Shown: piece after piece, positions 32,922 to 45,142 of the stretch
Layout: each line of letters opens with the position of its first letter
Numbering within the stretch: position 1 is the stretch's first letter
Assembly: GCA_002104985.1 (NCBI GenBank)
Contig: MCGO01000075.1
Location: forward strand, 124,001 to 188,000
Source: Rhizoclosmatium globosum
Taxonomy: Eukaryota > Chytridiomycota > Chytridiomycetes > Chytridiales > Chytriomycetaceae
Reading direction: 5' to 3'
DNA: 64,000 bases
Position numbers and translations under genes: made by a program
The notes under the pieces: generated by a model
What the model was told of the DNA's origin: nothing
What the model saw: only the letters and a program-made list of their open reading frames with translations
The model's database searches: none

Positions 32922-33861
32922 ATGAACTTGTTACACACAGCAACCCGACCCACCTCTCCAACCCCACCCCCAAAATACATTCTCCAATGCTTACACCTCC
33001 TCTGGAACCAAGGCGTCGACCCGCTACAGTATTCCCCAAACTCTCCAACAACACCACCATTGAGTCCGAGCAGCCCCACGTTGAATGAAGGGCTGCAAGT
33101 GCCGTTGTGGGAACAGCCGCATTTGGTGCATCATGTGGCGCGGTTGATTAGTCCTGCGACTATGACGAGTGAGACTGTGCATCTTGCGCTGTTGCTGGTT
33201 TGTCGGTTGAGGGGGATGAATCGGGGGGAGGGGGTGCGTGTTGGTGCTGAGGTTAGTGTTTTTTGTTTATTTGAAGGGGTTAGATTTGGGGCTAATGAAT
33301 TTTAAATTACTATAGCCGCATTTGTTGTCGACTGCTCTGTTGATTGCGTTGAAGGCGTTGGATGATTGGAGGATTGATTCGTCTGCGTGGGTTGCGTATT
33401 CCAAGGTTTCGTTGGAGACGCTGAACGCGATGGAGAGGGAGTTTTTGGGGAAGGTTGGTTGGAAGGTTGGGTGTTCGAGGGAAGAGTTTCGGGCGTTTGT
33501 GTGTGCTTTGGAGGGAATGTTTTTGGGGAGGGATTGTGGTGGGGAAGGGGGTGTGCCGGGTAGTGTTGTGAGGAGGCAGAGGAGTGTGGGGGTTTGTTTG
33601 GGTGGAATGCAACAGCAGCAGCAACAGCAACAGCAGTATAAGAAGGCGACTGGTGTGTATCCGCAGAGTTGTTATGCACCTCCTTTGCCTATGGCTGGTG
33701 GTGGTGGTGTGCAGGTACTGAATCACAAGGGAGGGTTGGACGCGTCTTATCATTCTTCAAGGACGCCGACTGAGAGTACCAAGAAGGTACGGGCAGTGCA
33801 TTCACGGTATGCATCGAATCCACAGCTTCCAAGTAGTTCTACTTGGCGGGTGGTTGGTTGA
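32922..33861 (+). CDS. Pho80/PCL-type cyclin
   Basis: Join(32922..33251, 33316..33861), 291 aa; the intron begins GTTAGT and ends CTATAG. The cyclin box spans the splice site: LVHHVARLISPATMTSETVH, ALLLVCRLRG, then TALLIALKALDDWRIDSSAW and LNAMEREFLGKVGWKV, the helix order of Pho85-type cyclins. The C-terminus has a polyGln stretch (about 33610-33635) and a Ser/Arg-rich tail. It probably activates a Pho85/Cdk5-like kinase. A second cyclin of this class is at 50111. Confidence 0.72.
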
Positions 33862-33994
33862 AACACCCCACGGAGACAGTATGATATATATTTAAGTGTA
33901 AATAATAAGCAAGCAAGCAAGCGTTCTTTTTCTTCTTCTTCTTCCTTTTCATTCCTGCATAATAAATGACCCATATTTTCAAAGTCCGAAAAAG

Positions 33995-36900
33995 ATGTTT
34001 CGTCCGTCCACGAAGCAACAGTCGCCGTTCGCAACAACAACAACGACAACAACGACACTGAAAGCGACCCGGTCAACACGCTCAGTCCCACCAAAAGAAC
34101 CCGACGACGACTCCGAAGAAGCCAAAGAGAATCCAAGCCAGTCTCAGTCTCAATCGCAACGTGTTAGTACACCAACGAGTGCAGTACTCGAGTACCTTGC
34201 CATCACCCAGCCTGTTCATCCTCTTTCTATCTTTCTATCTATCTATCTATCCATCCATCCTACTTTCAATCAATCCTTTTCTTTCTGTGGCTGTAGTTTT
34301 GACCTGTCCTGCCTCTCTCTCCTAATCTAACCCACCAATCCAACCAACCAACCAATCCAACTAAATCAAATCAAATCAATCCAAAAAGAGCCAAATGAAG
34401 CGGCGTCTCATCAACGACGACGACAACCGACAACGACAACGAATCGGACACCAACGCCAAAAACAACAACGAAATGGACATTGACGACGACGACCAAATC
34501 GACAACATTCGCCCACCAGCTGCGAAAAAACAAAAGAAGTCCGGTGCTCGTTCAATTAAACTGTCGAAGGAGAAGGTGCTTGCTCTGCCCGCTTGCACTG
34601 GCTCCCTCGAACGTGTCGAGCTTGTTCAATTCATGTGTCACCAGTTCTTTGAGGTACGTGCTAAGTCGTACTACTACTCCTCGTTTTTTATTTATTGGTA
34701 ACTCATAATAATTCTACATAGCTCAACTTTAACCCGAAAATTAACTTTGTTATCGGTCATAATGGGTCCGGGAAATCCGCTATTTTGACGGGGATCATGG
34801 TTTGTCTGGGAGGAAAGGCGGGGACTACGGGCCGTGGTTCTAGTGTAAAGAGTTTGGTCATGGAGGGGAAAAGGTTAGTTTATTTGTTTGAAGAGAGGGA
34901 TGGGAAGTGAGTGAAGTGAGTGGAGCCAGGTGACAAGAGTTTGGCGAGTCTTTTGAGTGGAGTGCCGGGGCTGTTGGAAATGTGAGCGCAGCGAACGATC
35001 TTCCGCGGAGCGAAGAGAATAATTGGAGGAGAGAGGCGAGCCTTATTCGCGAAGCGAGTTGATTGAATAGATCTTTCAAGAAGTGGAAGGAAATATGTTC
35101 TATTTCAAAAGAGGTGTGAGACTAAAACTCAACGCCCAGTGTCGGCTCTGTCTCTGTCTCGTTGCACAACAAAGGCCCAGACGCGTACAAACCCGAAATC
35201 TATGGTCAAACAATCATCATTGAGCGTCGACTTTCCAAAGAAGGCGCTGGCGCCTACAAAATCATGGATGCGGATGGACATACGCAATCTACTCGAAAAC
35301 AGGACCTCACGGCCATTCTAGACCATCACTCCATCAGTATCGATAACCCACTGAGTATCCTCACGCAAGACACGTCCCGCCAGTTCTTGGCCAACAGCAC
35401 ATCCAAAGACAAGTACAGCTTCTTTGCGAAGGGTACACTGCTAGAACCCTTAAGTGAGAGTCACACGTACGCAAATACAAAGTTTGCGGAAGCAACCGAG
35501 TCGTATAAGCAGCGAACTGCGGTGAGTTTCACTCTATTTCTCGCGTGATATATTATGGTTCTCAAAAACAAACAAAACAGCTCCTGCCAGACATCAAGAA
35601 AGAATATGAAGCCGCTCAGTTGCTATGGAACGAAATGAAAAAGTTTGATAATCTGGAAGACGAGATTGCAATGTTGAAGCAGAAGGTTGCGTGGGCGCAT
35701 GTAGAAGCAAAGGAGGCGGAAGTCAATTCTGCGGTGCGGAGGTTGCAAAATGCTGAACGAAAGATGGCTGAACGGGCTCAGAGTCTTGCTTCTGCTGAGG
35801 TTTAGGAATTTTGTCAAATATCCTGTGTTTTGAACTCATCTCTCATAACCAACGCAGGAAAAACTTCAACTCCAAGTTGAACGTGAAGAAACTGTCAAAG
35901 AGTTTCTCCAAACAATGGAAGGATCCGCGGAGCCTTTAAACGCGCGGTTTCGTGAAGCTCAGGCGGGAATCCGTGAGATTCAAGAGCAAGCGTCTACATT
36001 CGACGGAAACATTGCGAATGCGAAGCGTTTGATTACGGCCGCGCAACAGACGCGTACGAAAATGATTCAACGTATTGCGGAGGAGACTAGAAAGCTTGGT
36101 GGTGAAGATCGGGCTGTGAGAGAGCAGAAGCGAGCTCAGATTGAGACGTTGAAGGCGGAGATGGAGGCTGCTGGTGCGGTTATTACTCAGGTTCAAATCT
36201 TTCGATCGTGTTGAGTGTAACTCTGAACAGTGTTTTTGGATCAGATTTCCCAAAACTTGGAACTCGCCGAAATCGAGAAACAGACTATCGAGTCGAAGCT
36301 CTCAAACCTACGTGCCACACAAACTCGTCTTCGAACTAGTATCCAAGATGAAGACCGCGCAAAACAGCAGCTCCAGAATTCGTCATATGACCGAGTTGCC
36401 GCATACGGACAGAATATGACTCAAGTCCTCAATGCCATTCAGGATATCACCAGACGTGGCGGGTGGGAAGGAAACGAGCCTATTGGACCGCTTGGATTGA
36501 GTATTCAGCTCAAGAAGCCGGAGTATCGACAGGTGATTGAGAGTGTGCTTGGCGGGCTTTTGAGGAGTTTTGTGGTGGATACGCAGAGGGACCGAGCGAC
36601 GCTGAATAGTGTGTTTCAAAGGTTTAATATGTGAGTTTGTGGTGAGGTTAAGAGGAATCTGGTTCTGATTGATTTGTTACAGGCGAGGGATTAGTGTTCT
36701 TAAGCAGGATGGAAGAGAGATTAATGAAGCTTCTGGAATGCCTGATCCTCGATATGAAACCATTATCGTGCGTTGGAGGTAAATCTTACATTATCGTATG
36801 TTTAAAGTTAATATCCCTTGCGTAGATCAAGAACCGTGTCGTAACAAAGCAACTTGTCATCCACCTCCACATTGAAAGACTCGGTCTTGCTATGACGAAC

Positions 36901-38673
36901 ATGGAAGCTGATGAAATGGTCACGTCTGGTGAAGGAGGGCGTGCACCTAGAAACCTGAACTGCGTGTGGACGAAAGATGTAGTTCAGATTGGAGGTGCTG
37001 GAGGTAGTTTTCAGACAAGTGCCAAGACAATCAAGGCGGGTGGGATGCCGATGTTGGGGGTTGAAGTTGAGCATGAGATTCGGTACGTTTTTTGTGGTGT
37101 TTTCGGCGTTGGTTGAGTACTTATTGGGTTTGTGCAGACACCGAAAGGAGGTCATTGATCGGTTGAATCAAGAATTGGTTGGTGTGAATCGCGAGATTGC
37201 TCAAGCTGAGCATGAATTGGGGGTTGTCAATGAGAATATCAGGAAGTTGAGGGTATTTGAACTTTTTTTTTCTTGTATTGTGCGTGTGTGGTATCTGATT
37301 ATGGTTTTGGATTTTAGAGTGATCGACAACGAAGTGCTCAGGCGACAGGTCGCTGTAATCACGAAATTCAACGGCTTCAGGATTCGCTTGTTGAGGAAGA
37401 GCCTGCTCAGATTGGAGTCTTTGAGGATCAGAAGAAGGTGAGTATTTACAAGTATATCTAAAAGTCTTAATTTTCTGTTCAGCAAGCGGAGGAGGAAATT
37501 GAGGGGCAGGAAATGCAGCTCAAGGGTTTGGAGGAGAGCAAGAGGGCGCTGCTGCAAGAAATGGCTGGGAAACGAGCTGAAGCAAATGCTTTGAAGAATG
37601 AATTGGACCAGATCGTGGCGAATCGAGAGGCTGAGAGGGTATGATGAGTTTGATTCTGTCGTATTAACTGACGAGTCCTATCTCTAGCGTAAATTACGTG
37701 AAATCCAAGAAGAAAAGATACGTCTTGACCGTCTCAAGCAGGAGATAAATGCAAAACACCAAGAGCTTGTTGATGCCACCAAGCAAGCAAAAGCGCTCAT
37801 TACAGAGCTGGAGGATGAAGTCTCTGCAATGAGCGAGACTGCGATGCAAGTCTCTGATGGTGTTCGTGTTGAAACGGAGGGGAAAACTGTGGAAGCTTTG
37901 GGACAGATTATTAGAACTAAAGAAGCTACGCTGAGGGAAAGTTTGAGACAGTTGAGTTTCCTCAATTTGTTGTTTTCAGTTGTTCTGATGTGGAGTACAG
38001 GCTTGGTTCGCGAGAGCAAATCAGTGCGAATTTACAGGAAAAGAAGCAAACGTATGAAGAAGCCAGAGAGGAGAAAATGAAAGTTGCACAATTGCTGAAG
38101 CTTCTACAAGAATCGATTGACGGACGAATGGATGATTGGAAGCTCTTACAATATAAGATTACAAAGCGAGCCAAGAACTCGTTCACAATGCTGATGGACA
38201 AGCGCGGATTCAACGCGCAACTCTTGATTGACCATAGCAAATCGGAACTGGATCTCAAAGTTGACGTGCATAACTTGGGACTGTCGCAAGGAAAGAATAA
38301 GGACAAAGATCCAAAGACGCTGTCTGGAGGTGAAAAGAGTTTCAGTACTGTTTGTTTGTTGTTGAGTTTGTGGGAGAGTATGGGTAATCCGTTCCGTGCT
38401 TTAGATGAGTTTGATGTGTTTATGGTGAGAGTTTTGTTTCAATTATGGTTTCGACTGAATCATGTCGTTTAGGATGCTGTCAATCGCAAAATCAGTATGC
38501 AAAACATGATTCGATATGCTCGAAAGGATGCGATCACGCCTTGTCAGTATATCTTTATCACCCCTCAAGACATGAGTCACGTTCCTGAATTCAACGCGCC
38601 GGATGTCAAGATTCAGAAGTTGAATGATCCTGAACGTGGACAGACAACGCTGAATTTCCCGAGGCAGGATTAA
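33995..38673 (+). CDS. SMC6: Smc6, structural maintenance of chromosomes protein 6
   Basis: About a dozen exons; the first are 33995-34191, 34401-34653, 34722-34873, 35140-35521, 35581-35799 and 35858 onward, the last ending at 38673. The N-terminal head has VQFMCHQFFELNFNPKINFV and Walker A GHNGSGKSAI. YKPEIYGQTIIIER follows, then long coiled coils around a hinge (GPLGLSIQLKKPEYRQVIES). The C-terminal head has the ABC signature TLSGGEKSFSTV and Walker B PFRALDEFDVFMDAVNR, which is diagnostic for Smc6 rather than Smc5. With Smc5 and Nse proteins it acts in recombination repair in the nucleus. The intron 34874-35139 is unusually long and shares a motif with two other introns. Confidence 0.9.
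34874..35139 (+). repeat. Long intron with shared repeat motif, Smc6 gene
   Basis: A 266-nt intron holding GTGAGCGCAGCGAAC at 34982-34996, identical to 56850-56864, plus GTGAGTGAAGTGAGTGGAGC and GCGGAGCGAAGAG units. Confidence 0.65.
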
Positions 38674-38954
38674 GGAGTGGTTGGGGGTTTGTTACATAGT
38701 TAGGACAGTGTGTGAGCGATACTGAAATCTTTCGCAATTTGAAATAAACCAATGAGTTTTGTTCTTTTTTAAGAATGTTGGTGAAGATTAATTTGTGGTC
38801 CGAGGAGTGTAGAATTTTTGATCTAACAAAGGAATGTCAATCCTATGAAAGAGATTTGCTGGGAAAGGCACAAAGGAAATTCTTTCAAAGTCGACACCGT
38901 TCTTTATATGAATGATACGAGCAAGTTGCCGGAGGTTTAAGCACGGAGAGAACC

Positions 38955-39368
38955 TTGTCCACTGCGACACTTGTTGAAGCCAGTGTTCAAGAACTTGAAA
39001 GCAAGGCTGTGGAAAAGACTGTAGAACCAGAGAAAACTCCAGCTAGAAAAGGACTCACTGCAAAAGAATTGATAAAACGTAACATCGTTCCACGAAAGTA
39101 TGTCGAAAAACCAAAAGAACCCGACGTTAAACAAAAATCCGTTAAAGACGAAGAAGCGGAGCTACTGAAACTTTTCAGTAAAGAAATCTCAGCTTTGAAC
39201 GACATACAGGAAATGAAGGATAAAGGAGAAGATCAAAGCTTGTTGGGAATGCTTATTGGATGTCCCTATCTCACAGGGAAATCACGAAAGGAAACTGAGG
39301 AATTACTTCAACGTTATGGTGGTTCATGTCCTATTACTTCTAATTCGGCACTGTCCGACGGTGAATAA
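38955..39368 (+). CDS. Small charged protein of unknown function
   Basis: Frame of about 137 codons ending at 39368. It begins at a TTG (ATLVEASVQELESK), so the true start is probably in an upstream exon or lost to a frame error. Lys/Glu-rich with a likely helix-rich C-terminal part: AELLKLFSKEISALNDIQEM, then LLGMLIGCPYLTGKSRKETE. No signal peptide or membrane segment. Family not recognised. Confidence 0.45.
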   Translation: MSTATLVEASVQELESKAVEKTVEPEKTPARKGLTAKELIKRNIVPRKYVEKPKEPDVKQKSVKDEEAELLKLFSKEISALNDIQEMKDKGEDQSLLGMLIGCPYLTGKSRKETEELLQRYGGSCPITSNSALSDGE

Positions 39369-39528
39369 GACAGTGTATGAAAACTAGGTTCTACAAGGAA
39401 TAAACTCTTGTTTATTTGAATAAAACGGGATCCTCCATTTCTTTGATTGTTAAGTAATAAATAAATTTTCATTTGAAGATTCATATATTGCTTTTTCCTG
39501 TTTCCATAGGTATGGAATCATCAAGAAA

Positions 39529-41487
39529 TTACTCGTACTGAAACTCTGCAGCAACATCCCAACGACTTCCAGGAGCTCTCGCCCCACATACTTGATAAAT
39601 CTCATCACTTCGCCTTCCCGCATAACCAAATTCAAACAATTACTAGTCGCACTCACACTCAACAAAGCCCCTCCATCACCTTCAGCCCATCCTCCATCTC
39701 ATTCCCATACCCACTCTTTTGTGCACGATACTGCGCGGGATCCTCGTTTCCTTCATCCGGTGCCATGTAACAATCAAATCCACCGACTTCATCACTAGCC
39801 CACGCCTCTGCGTCCTTCTTTGTCCGTTCACACACGAAACAGAGCGTCGCGTCGAGAACACCGAGGTCTTCGTTCGCGCTGGAGGTTGTAGCGAGGGTGT
39901 AATCCATTCCTGGGCGGAAGCGGCGGATTCGGGAGCGGAGGGAGGTTGGTTTTAGGGATGTGATGAGGTAGAGGAAGCGGAGGAATGGTTTGGATGTGAA
40001 GAGGGTGTGTTGGATGGATGCTAAGTCTGTGGAGGGGTCGGTTTTGGAGAGGGTTGGGGTCTTTGGGTGGGGAGGGGGTGGTTTAGTTGGAGGAACGGTG
40101 TTTGTGGGAGGGGCCTGTTGGGGTCCAGTTTCCTTTGATGCCGGCTTCGTAGTTTGCGATTGGGGCTGGAGTTTTTGGGGAGCGGGGCTTCTTGGGGAGG
40201 AGGTCGTCGTGCTCATCTTGGTGAATTGTGGAGGCTGTGAGGGATGCAGCAAGCGAGGGTTCAAGGAAGGAGGTGAGTTGGATCGAAGATTCGGAGCAGA
40301 ATCGTTCATTGGCTTGGGCAATACGGAAGGTTTCAAGTACATTGGGTTGATAAATGGCTTGAGGAATGCGATTTCCTCAGGAGTAAGTGGAGTTGAATCT
40401 TCATCTTCGCCTTCTTCTTCAGGTTCAGTGGGTGCTGGAAGTGGGAGCCCTTGACTGAAAACTTTGGCAAATCGTGGAATGGAAACTCGCCATCGTCGTT
40501 CATGAGCTGGTCCAACGAAGCAGTCGCCTTTTCAGCACCCAATTCAGCCTGCTCCTTCTCGTACGCAGCAAACTCTTCCTCTGTCATGTCTTCTGGCTGC
40601 ATAACATGGAACCAACCAGAAATAGATGGTCTGTCTCTGTCAACAGAAACAACTTCCGCTACAGAGTGGAACGAGTGACCTGTTGCAGAAATTAGAATCA
40701 TATCATTAATACACGAAAAAAAACATACCAGGCTGAACAGCAAACATGGCCATTTGATTCCAAGAAGGTGGAATAATGACTGTTGGATGAACAGCTGGAG
40801 TTCCCTTACTCACAACAGGAAGCAATTCCAAGCCTCCACCGTCTTCAGGCTTCCAAGGGTGATCAGGGTCAGTTAAGTAGATAATGTACGACACGCTACG
40901 AGTTCCAATGACATCATCGTGACACAGAAGGTGACAGCCCGCCTTGTATCTGTTGTGGGACAGATCCGCCTTTGACGGGCTCAGCTTTCCCACGCCACAA
41001 ACCTTCCCAACAAAGTCTCTGAATTCCTCCGAATAAAGTGCATTTCTGAGTTCAAGCAAATTCGAGAGTTGTTTGAGTTCGTGGTCGGGAAGCCCGTCCA
41101 AGTTTGCCAAATCGCCCGTTTGGAACACGCGGTAAATGTCAGTTTCCTTTCGAGTTGCGTGGATTGCGAGGAGCTCTTGGCGCACTCGGCGGAGGAGGTC
41201 GTCGGAGACCAGCGACGGGATCACAATGTGCTGGTACGGCCCGGCTTGATTGGGAGATAGTTGGATTGAATAAGGTGGCAGAAATAGATAAGGGAAGGTA
41301 GTTTAGGTGTAGTCAGGTTGGAGGCAGTTGACTCACACTTGACATAGTCCTTTCGCAGAGTTTCAGCTTCGTTCAAAAGGCCCTGACGAAACACTTTTTG
41401 TGGATTGGCTTCTCCTTTGAGTCGCTTGATCAATCGAGGCTTCTTTGGAGACGTTGCTGCTGCTCCTTCGCCGTTGGGATGTTTCAT
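39529..41487 (-). CDS. Tpa1/OGFOD1-like prolyl dihydroxylase (2-oxoglutarate/Fe(II) oxygenase)
   Basis: Exons complement(41337..41487), (40729..41244) and 40679 downwards to 39529. Domain 1 has the iron ligands H-x-D in LLCHDDVIG and the distal His in HSFHSVAEV, with the 2-oxoglutarate Arg region RPSISGWFHVMQPED. A C-terminal Ofd1-type degenerate dioxygenase domain follows (FLRFLYLITSLKP, ATLCFVCERTK) and the family end APGSRWDVAAEF. Tpa1/OGFOD1 hydroxylates a proline of ribosomal protein uS12. The last exon needs three one-base corrections to stay in frame (near 40455, 39660 and 39565); the last two lie in G runs. Assembly error seems likelier than loss of such a conserved gene. Confidence 0.8.
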
Positions 41488-41675
41488 AATTGCTTTTTTT
41501 GTTTTTGGAACTGTCAAGTGTGACTCATTGGACTCAGTTTATTCCATTATTATTTTGCGCTTTACGTCAGATTTACTTGCTCAGATTTGAAGGATTTCTC
41601 ATGCGTAAAAGAGATTTGCGTTTGGAACAAACGTGTTAATCTTGCCCTTCCTCTGTTCACTTCAACTTACTCACC

Positions 41676-43151
41676 ATGGGTGCGCTTTGTAGCTCCAACA
41701 CAGATTCTCCAGGAGCCGCAGTAAACCGCGAAATAGAAAAGGCGATTGAAGTGGAACGAAGGCAGCAACAAAAGGTTATAAAACTATTGCTTCTAGGTGA
41801 GAATACCAACCAGTCGGATACTTCCTAACTATCCTGATAGGGGCGGGAGAAACAGGGAAATCAACCATTCTTAAACAATTTCGACTGATATATGGGTCAG
41901 GATTCTCGAATGAGGAACGGGAATCATTCAAGACTATCATCATCGTGTCAATATATCAGAGTATCCAAACGCTTTTATTCGCAATGGACACTTTAGAGAT
42001 TCCGTTCGGCTTTAACCCAATCAACCATGCACCATCAACAACACTCAACCACCTTCATGAAGAACTATCCACAAACTTACTGTATACCACATCAAATAAA
42101 AGCATGAAATCAAGCTCTTCGATCAAAAGTTCTGCGCAAACGTCTGTCTGGAGCAGTCATTTAGACAAAGCCAGTGTTATAACAGACAAATCGGATAGGC
42201 CTCCAGCGCGCAAAAAGGATCCTTACGCAGAAATAGCAAGCAAAATATATCGGGAAACTATTCCTTTGCCAAATCCAGTGAGAGAGGCTGCATCAAGGCT
42301 CAAAGACATGGATCTACTCAGCCATGGCTTCTTGGATCAATTGGAACCAGAAACTGTTGATGCAATTAAGACTGTTTGGAAGGATAGTGGGTTGCAATAT
42401 TGCCTTCGAAGGGCAAATGAGTTTCAGCTGAGTGATACGTGTGCCTTGTAAGTCTTGAAACGAATGTCCATAGTCTCTGATAAGCTTAATTTCCTCGATA
42501 TATAGCTACTTGAACGATTGCGATAGATTCTTTTGTCCAGGATATGTCCCAACTGATGCCGACATCCTCAACATGCGACTTATGACCATTAAAGTAACAG
42601 AAACAAAGCTAGCGATAGGAAAGGCTCTATATCGGATAATAGATGTAGGGGGACAGCGCCTGGAACGAAAGAAATGGGCCTACTACTTTGACGATGTTCT
42701 TGCAATCTTATTTGTGGTTGCCTTGAGCAGCTATGATCAAGTACTTCTTGAAGCACACGATGTTAATAGAAGTGAGTTCGGTATCAAAATATAAATGAAG
42801 TTAATATTCTTCTAAGTGATGGAATCATTGAACCTGTTCGCTTCAATATGCAACCATCCCCTATTCAAAAAGACGTCTATGATTCTTTTCCTCAATAAGA
42901 TTGATATCTTCACAGAGAAACTCAAGACTTCAATGGTGGTCGACTACTTCCCAGACTTCCACGGAAAAAACGAGTATCAACAAGCGTCAGACTTCTTTCT
43001 GCAAAAGTTTCTCGACATCAACAAGTACAAGGAAAAAGCCATATATCCGTACTTTACAAAGGCCACTGACACGAAACAGACGCAAGTTGTTTTGACAACT
43101 GTCACTAATATCCTTGTCCAAATTGGATTACAGGAAACCGGATTTATGTAG
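41676..43151 (+). CDS. Divergent heterotrimeric G-protein alpha subunit, copy 1
   Basis: Join(41676..41796, 41841..42447, 42506..42771, 42817..43151), 442 aa, all joins in frame. N-terminus MGALCSS offers myristoylation at Gly2 and palmitoylation at Cys5. P-loop GAGETGKSTILKQFRLIYG, switch II DVGGQRLERKKW with the catalytic Gln, guanine motif FLNKID and TKATDTK. It is about 90 residues longer than usual (about 350) because of a Ser/Lys-rich insertion in the helical domain (residues about 105-160). Switch I reads RLMTIKVTET: the arginine and threonine are kept, but the usual TTGI glycine is replaced. The C-terminal receptor tail (LQETGFM) is atypical. First of three tandem copies. Confidence 0.85.
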
Positions 43152-43421
43152 CCGAAAAATATTTCGTTGTTATGATACGTATGTGAATAAAAATGTAATA
43201 CATTGTGTAAATCCTTTACATGCAAGAAACGTCTATAGGATATTCGAAAGTGGGCGACAACGGATAGAAAGCAAGCAACGGGCGGTGCTGTTTTGTTTAT
43301 CCGTGAACAATTTTTGATTGGTTTAGCTTGAAAGAAATGGAATTAATATAAGATTGGATGTATATATCATTAAAATTTAATTTGTTATCTTGAGAATAAT
43401 CACCTGTTTAAATCGGGTTTC

Positions 43422-43510
43422 AGGAAACCGGATATATGCAACCAAAAATATTCTTTGTTATGATATGTGGATAGCGCTGTAATAAATCGTGTCAAAGATT
43501 TACAATCGAG
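43422..43510 (+). repeat. Duplicated 3' end of the G-alpha gene
   Basis: CAGGAAACCGGATxTATGxA and the following 70 bp closely repeat 43131-43220, the last codons and 3' flank of copy 1. It marks where tandem duplication of the G-alpha unit broke or rejoined. The rest of the 43152-43553 spacer holds no gene. Confidence 0.6.
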
Positions 43511-43553
43511 AATCACTCACAGTTTGAAGTCCCTCGCGCTTTTTACCATCCAT

Positions 43554-45039
43554 GGGCTTATGTACTAGCTCAATACAAGAAGTTGCGCTTCATTCTGTGA
43601 ACTGTTCGATTGACAGGGCGATTGAGTTGGAACGAGCTGAGCGTGAAAATGAAATCAAACTGCTTCTATTAGGTGGGATCTCGATACAGCAATGATTGAA
43701 GAAGCTAAACCTTTGTCTCAAGGAGCCGGTGAAACAGGAAAATCCACGATTCTTAAGCAGTTCCGATTGATTTATGGAACAGGATTCACAGATCAAGAAC
43801 GAATATCGTTTCGAACGGCTATTATTGTCAATATCTGTCAAAGTATCAAGACGCTTCTTTTGGCGATGGATACGCTTGAAATTCCTTTTGGATTTGATCC
43901 TGCACTTTACCCGCATGATACTCAGATAGAGGATGAGGAGGAAACTCTTGTCAGAAAGATAGAGACGACAACCGTGTTTGATGTATTGTCACCTCCTCAG
44001 ATTCCACAGTATTTGTCGTTCGCCTCGCACTCTTCAATAGACATTGTTCGACCTTCAACTACTGTTAATCCAAGAAGAGACCCACTCGCTATAATAGCAT
44101 CAAAACTGTATAAATCTAGTACAAAGACTGCGCATATACAAAATGCAATTGAAGCTATAGTAGGCATTGATATTGGCGTTGGGTTTCTGGATGATGTTGA
44201 TGAATCTGTCATTGGCGCGATCAAGACGATTTGGAAAGACCCTGGAATACAGTATTGTTTCAAACGGGCTAACGAGTTCCAGTTGAATGATACATGCCAA
44301 TAGTTGAGTTGAAATGAATCTACGGGATTGCTAATAAGATATTCGATAGCTATTTGAACGATTGCGATCGATTCTTTGCATCTGATTATACACCTTCTGA
44401 TGACGATATTTTGAACGTCCGAATTATGACGCTTAAAGTAAGCGAAACGAAGGTCAAGGTTGGGGATAAAGTCTACAAGATATTTGATGTCGGTGGACAA
44501 CGAATAGAGCGTAAAAAATGGGCTGCACTGTTTGATGATGTGATAGCGATCATTTTTGTCGTGCATTGAGTAGCTACAATCAAGTGTGCTTTGAAGACCA
44601 TACCACGAATCGAAGTAAGGCAACATCGTTTCCAAGTTAAACAACTTATGTGTATCGGATGATAGTCACAGAATCCTTGAATCTATTTTCTGCCATATGT
44701 AATCATCCATTATTCAAAGACACAGCAATGCTGCTTTTCCTCAACAAGACGGATATATTCCAAGAGAAGTTACAATTCTATGCCGTTTCAGATTATTTTC
44801 CGGAATTTACAGGTTTGCTTTGTTATCATTTGTTGAATAGTCTGATTCTTTCAGGACAACGAGTAGAACCTGCGGGAGCATTCTTTCATAAACTATTCAT
44901 TGATTTGAAAAGTATAAAGACAAGAAGCTGTATACCCATTACGTGAACGCAATCGATACCAAACAAACCGAAGCAGTGCTTTTGTCAGTAAATAACATCT
45001 TAGTTCGTTTAGCGTTGAAAGATATGGGATTAATATAGT
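43554..45039 (+). pseudogene. Divergent G-protein alpha subunit, copy 2, with frame breaks
   Basis: Exons 43554-43672, 43723-44302, from 44350, then two or three more. It starts MGLCTSSIQEV (Gly2/Cys4 lipidation pattern) and has GAGETGKSTILKQFRLIYG, switch I RIMTLKVSETK, switch II DVGGQRIERKKW and FLNKTDIF. Its tail LALKDMGLI is closer to a normal G-alpha C-terminus than copy 1. The frame is lost by one base near 44563 (FVV-ALSSYNQ expected) and again near 44915 (before KYKDKKLYTH). All motifs are otherwise intact, so this is either a young pseudogene or two one-base assembly errors. The helical-domain insertion is present here too. Confidence 0.7.
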
Positions 45040-45142
45040 TTGAATTTATGATATGTATAAAAGAAGATCACCCGTTTATCAGAAAGACTCTAACAGATTT
45101 ACAGGCCTTTACTCGCCAATCAACTCTTGCTTCTGGCCAACT

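Noticed and set aside
34221..34262. TCTA/TCCA tandem repeats as a functional element
   Set aside because: Low-complexity sequence inside an intron of the Smc6 gene; ordinary microsatellite.
34874..35139. An antisense or small RNA gene in the long Smc6 intron
   Set aside because: Some inverted GCGAAC/GTTCGC-like pieces exist, but no stable hairpin or known RNA motif could be supported by eye.
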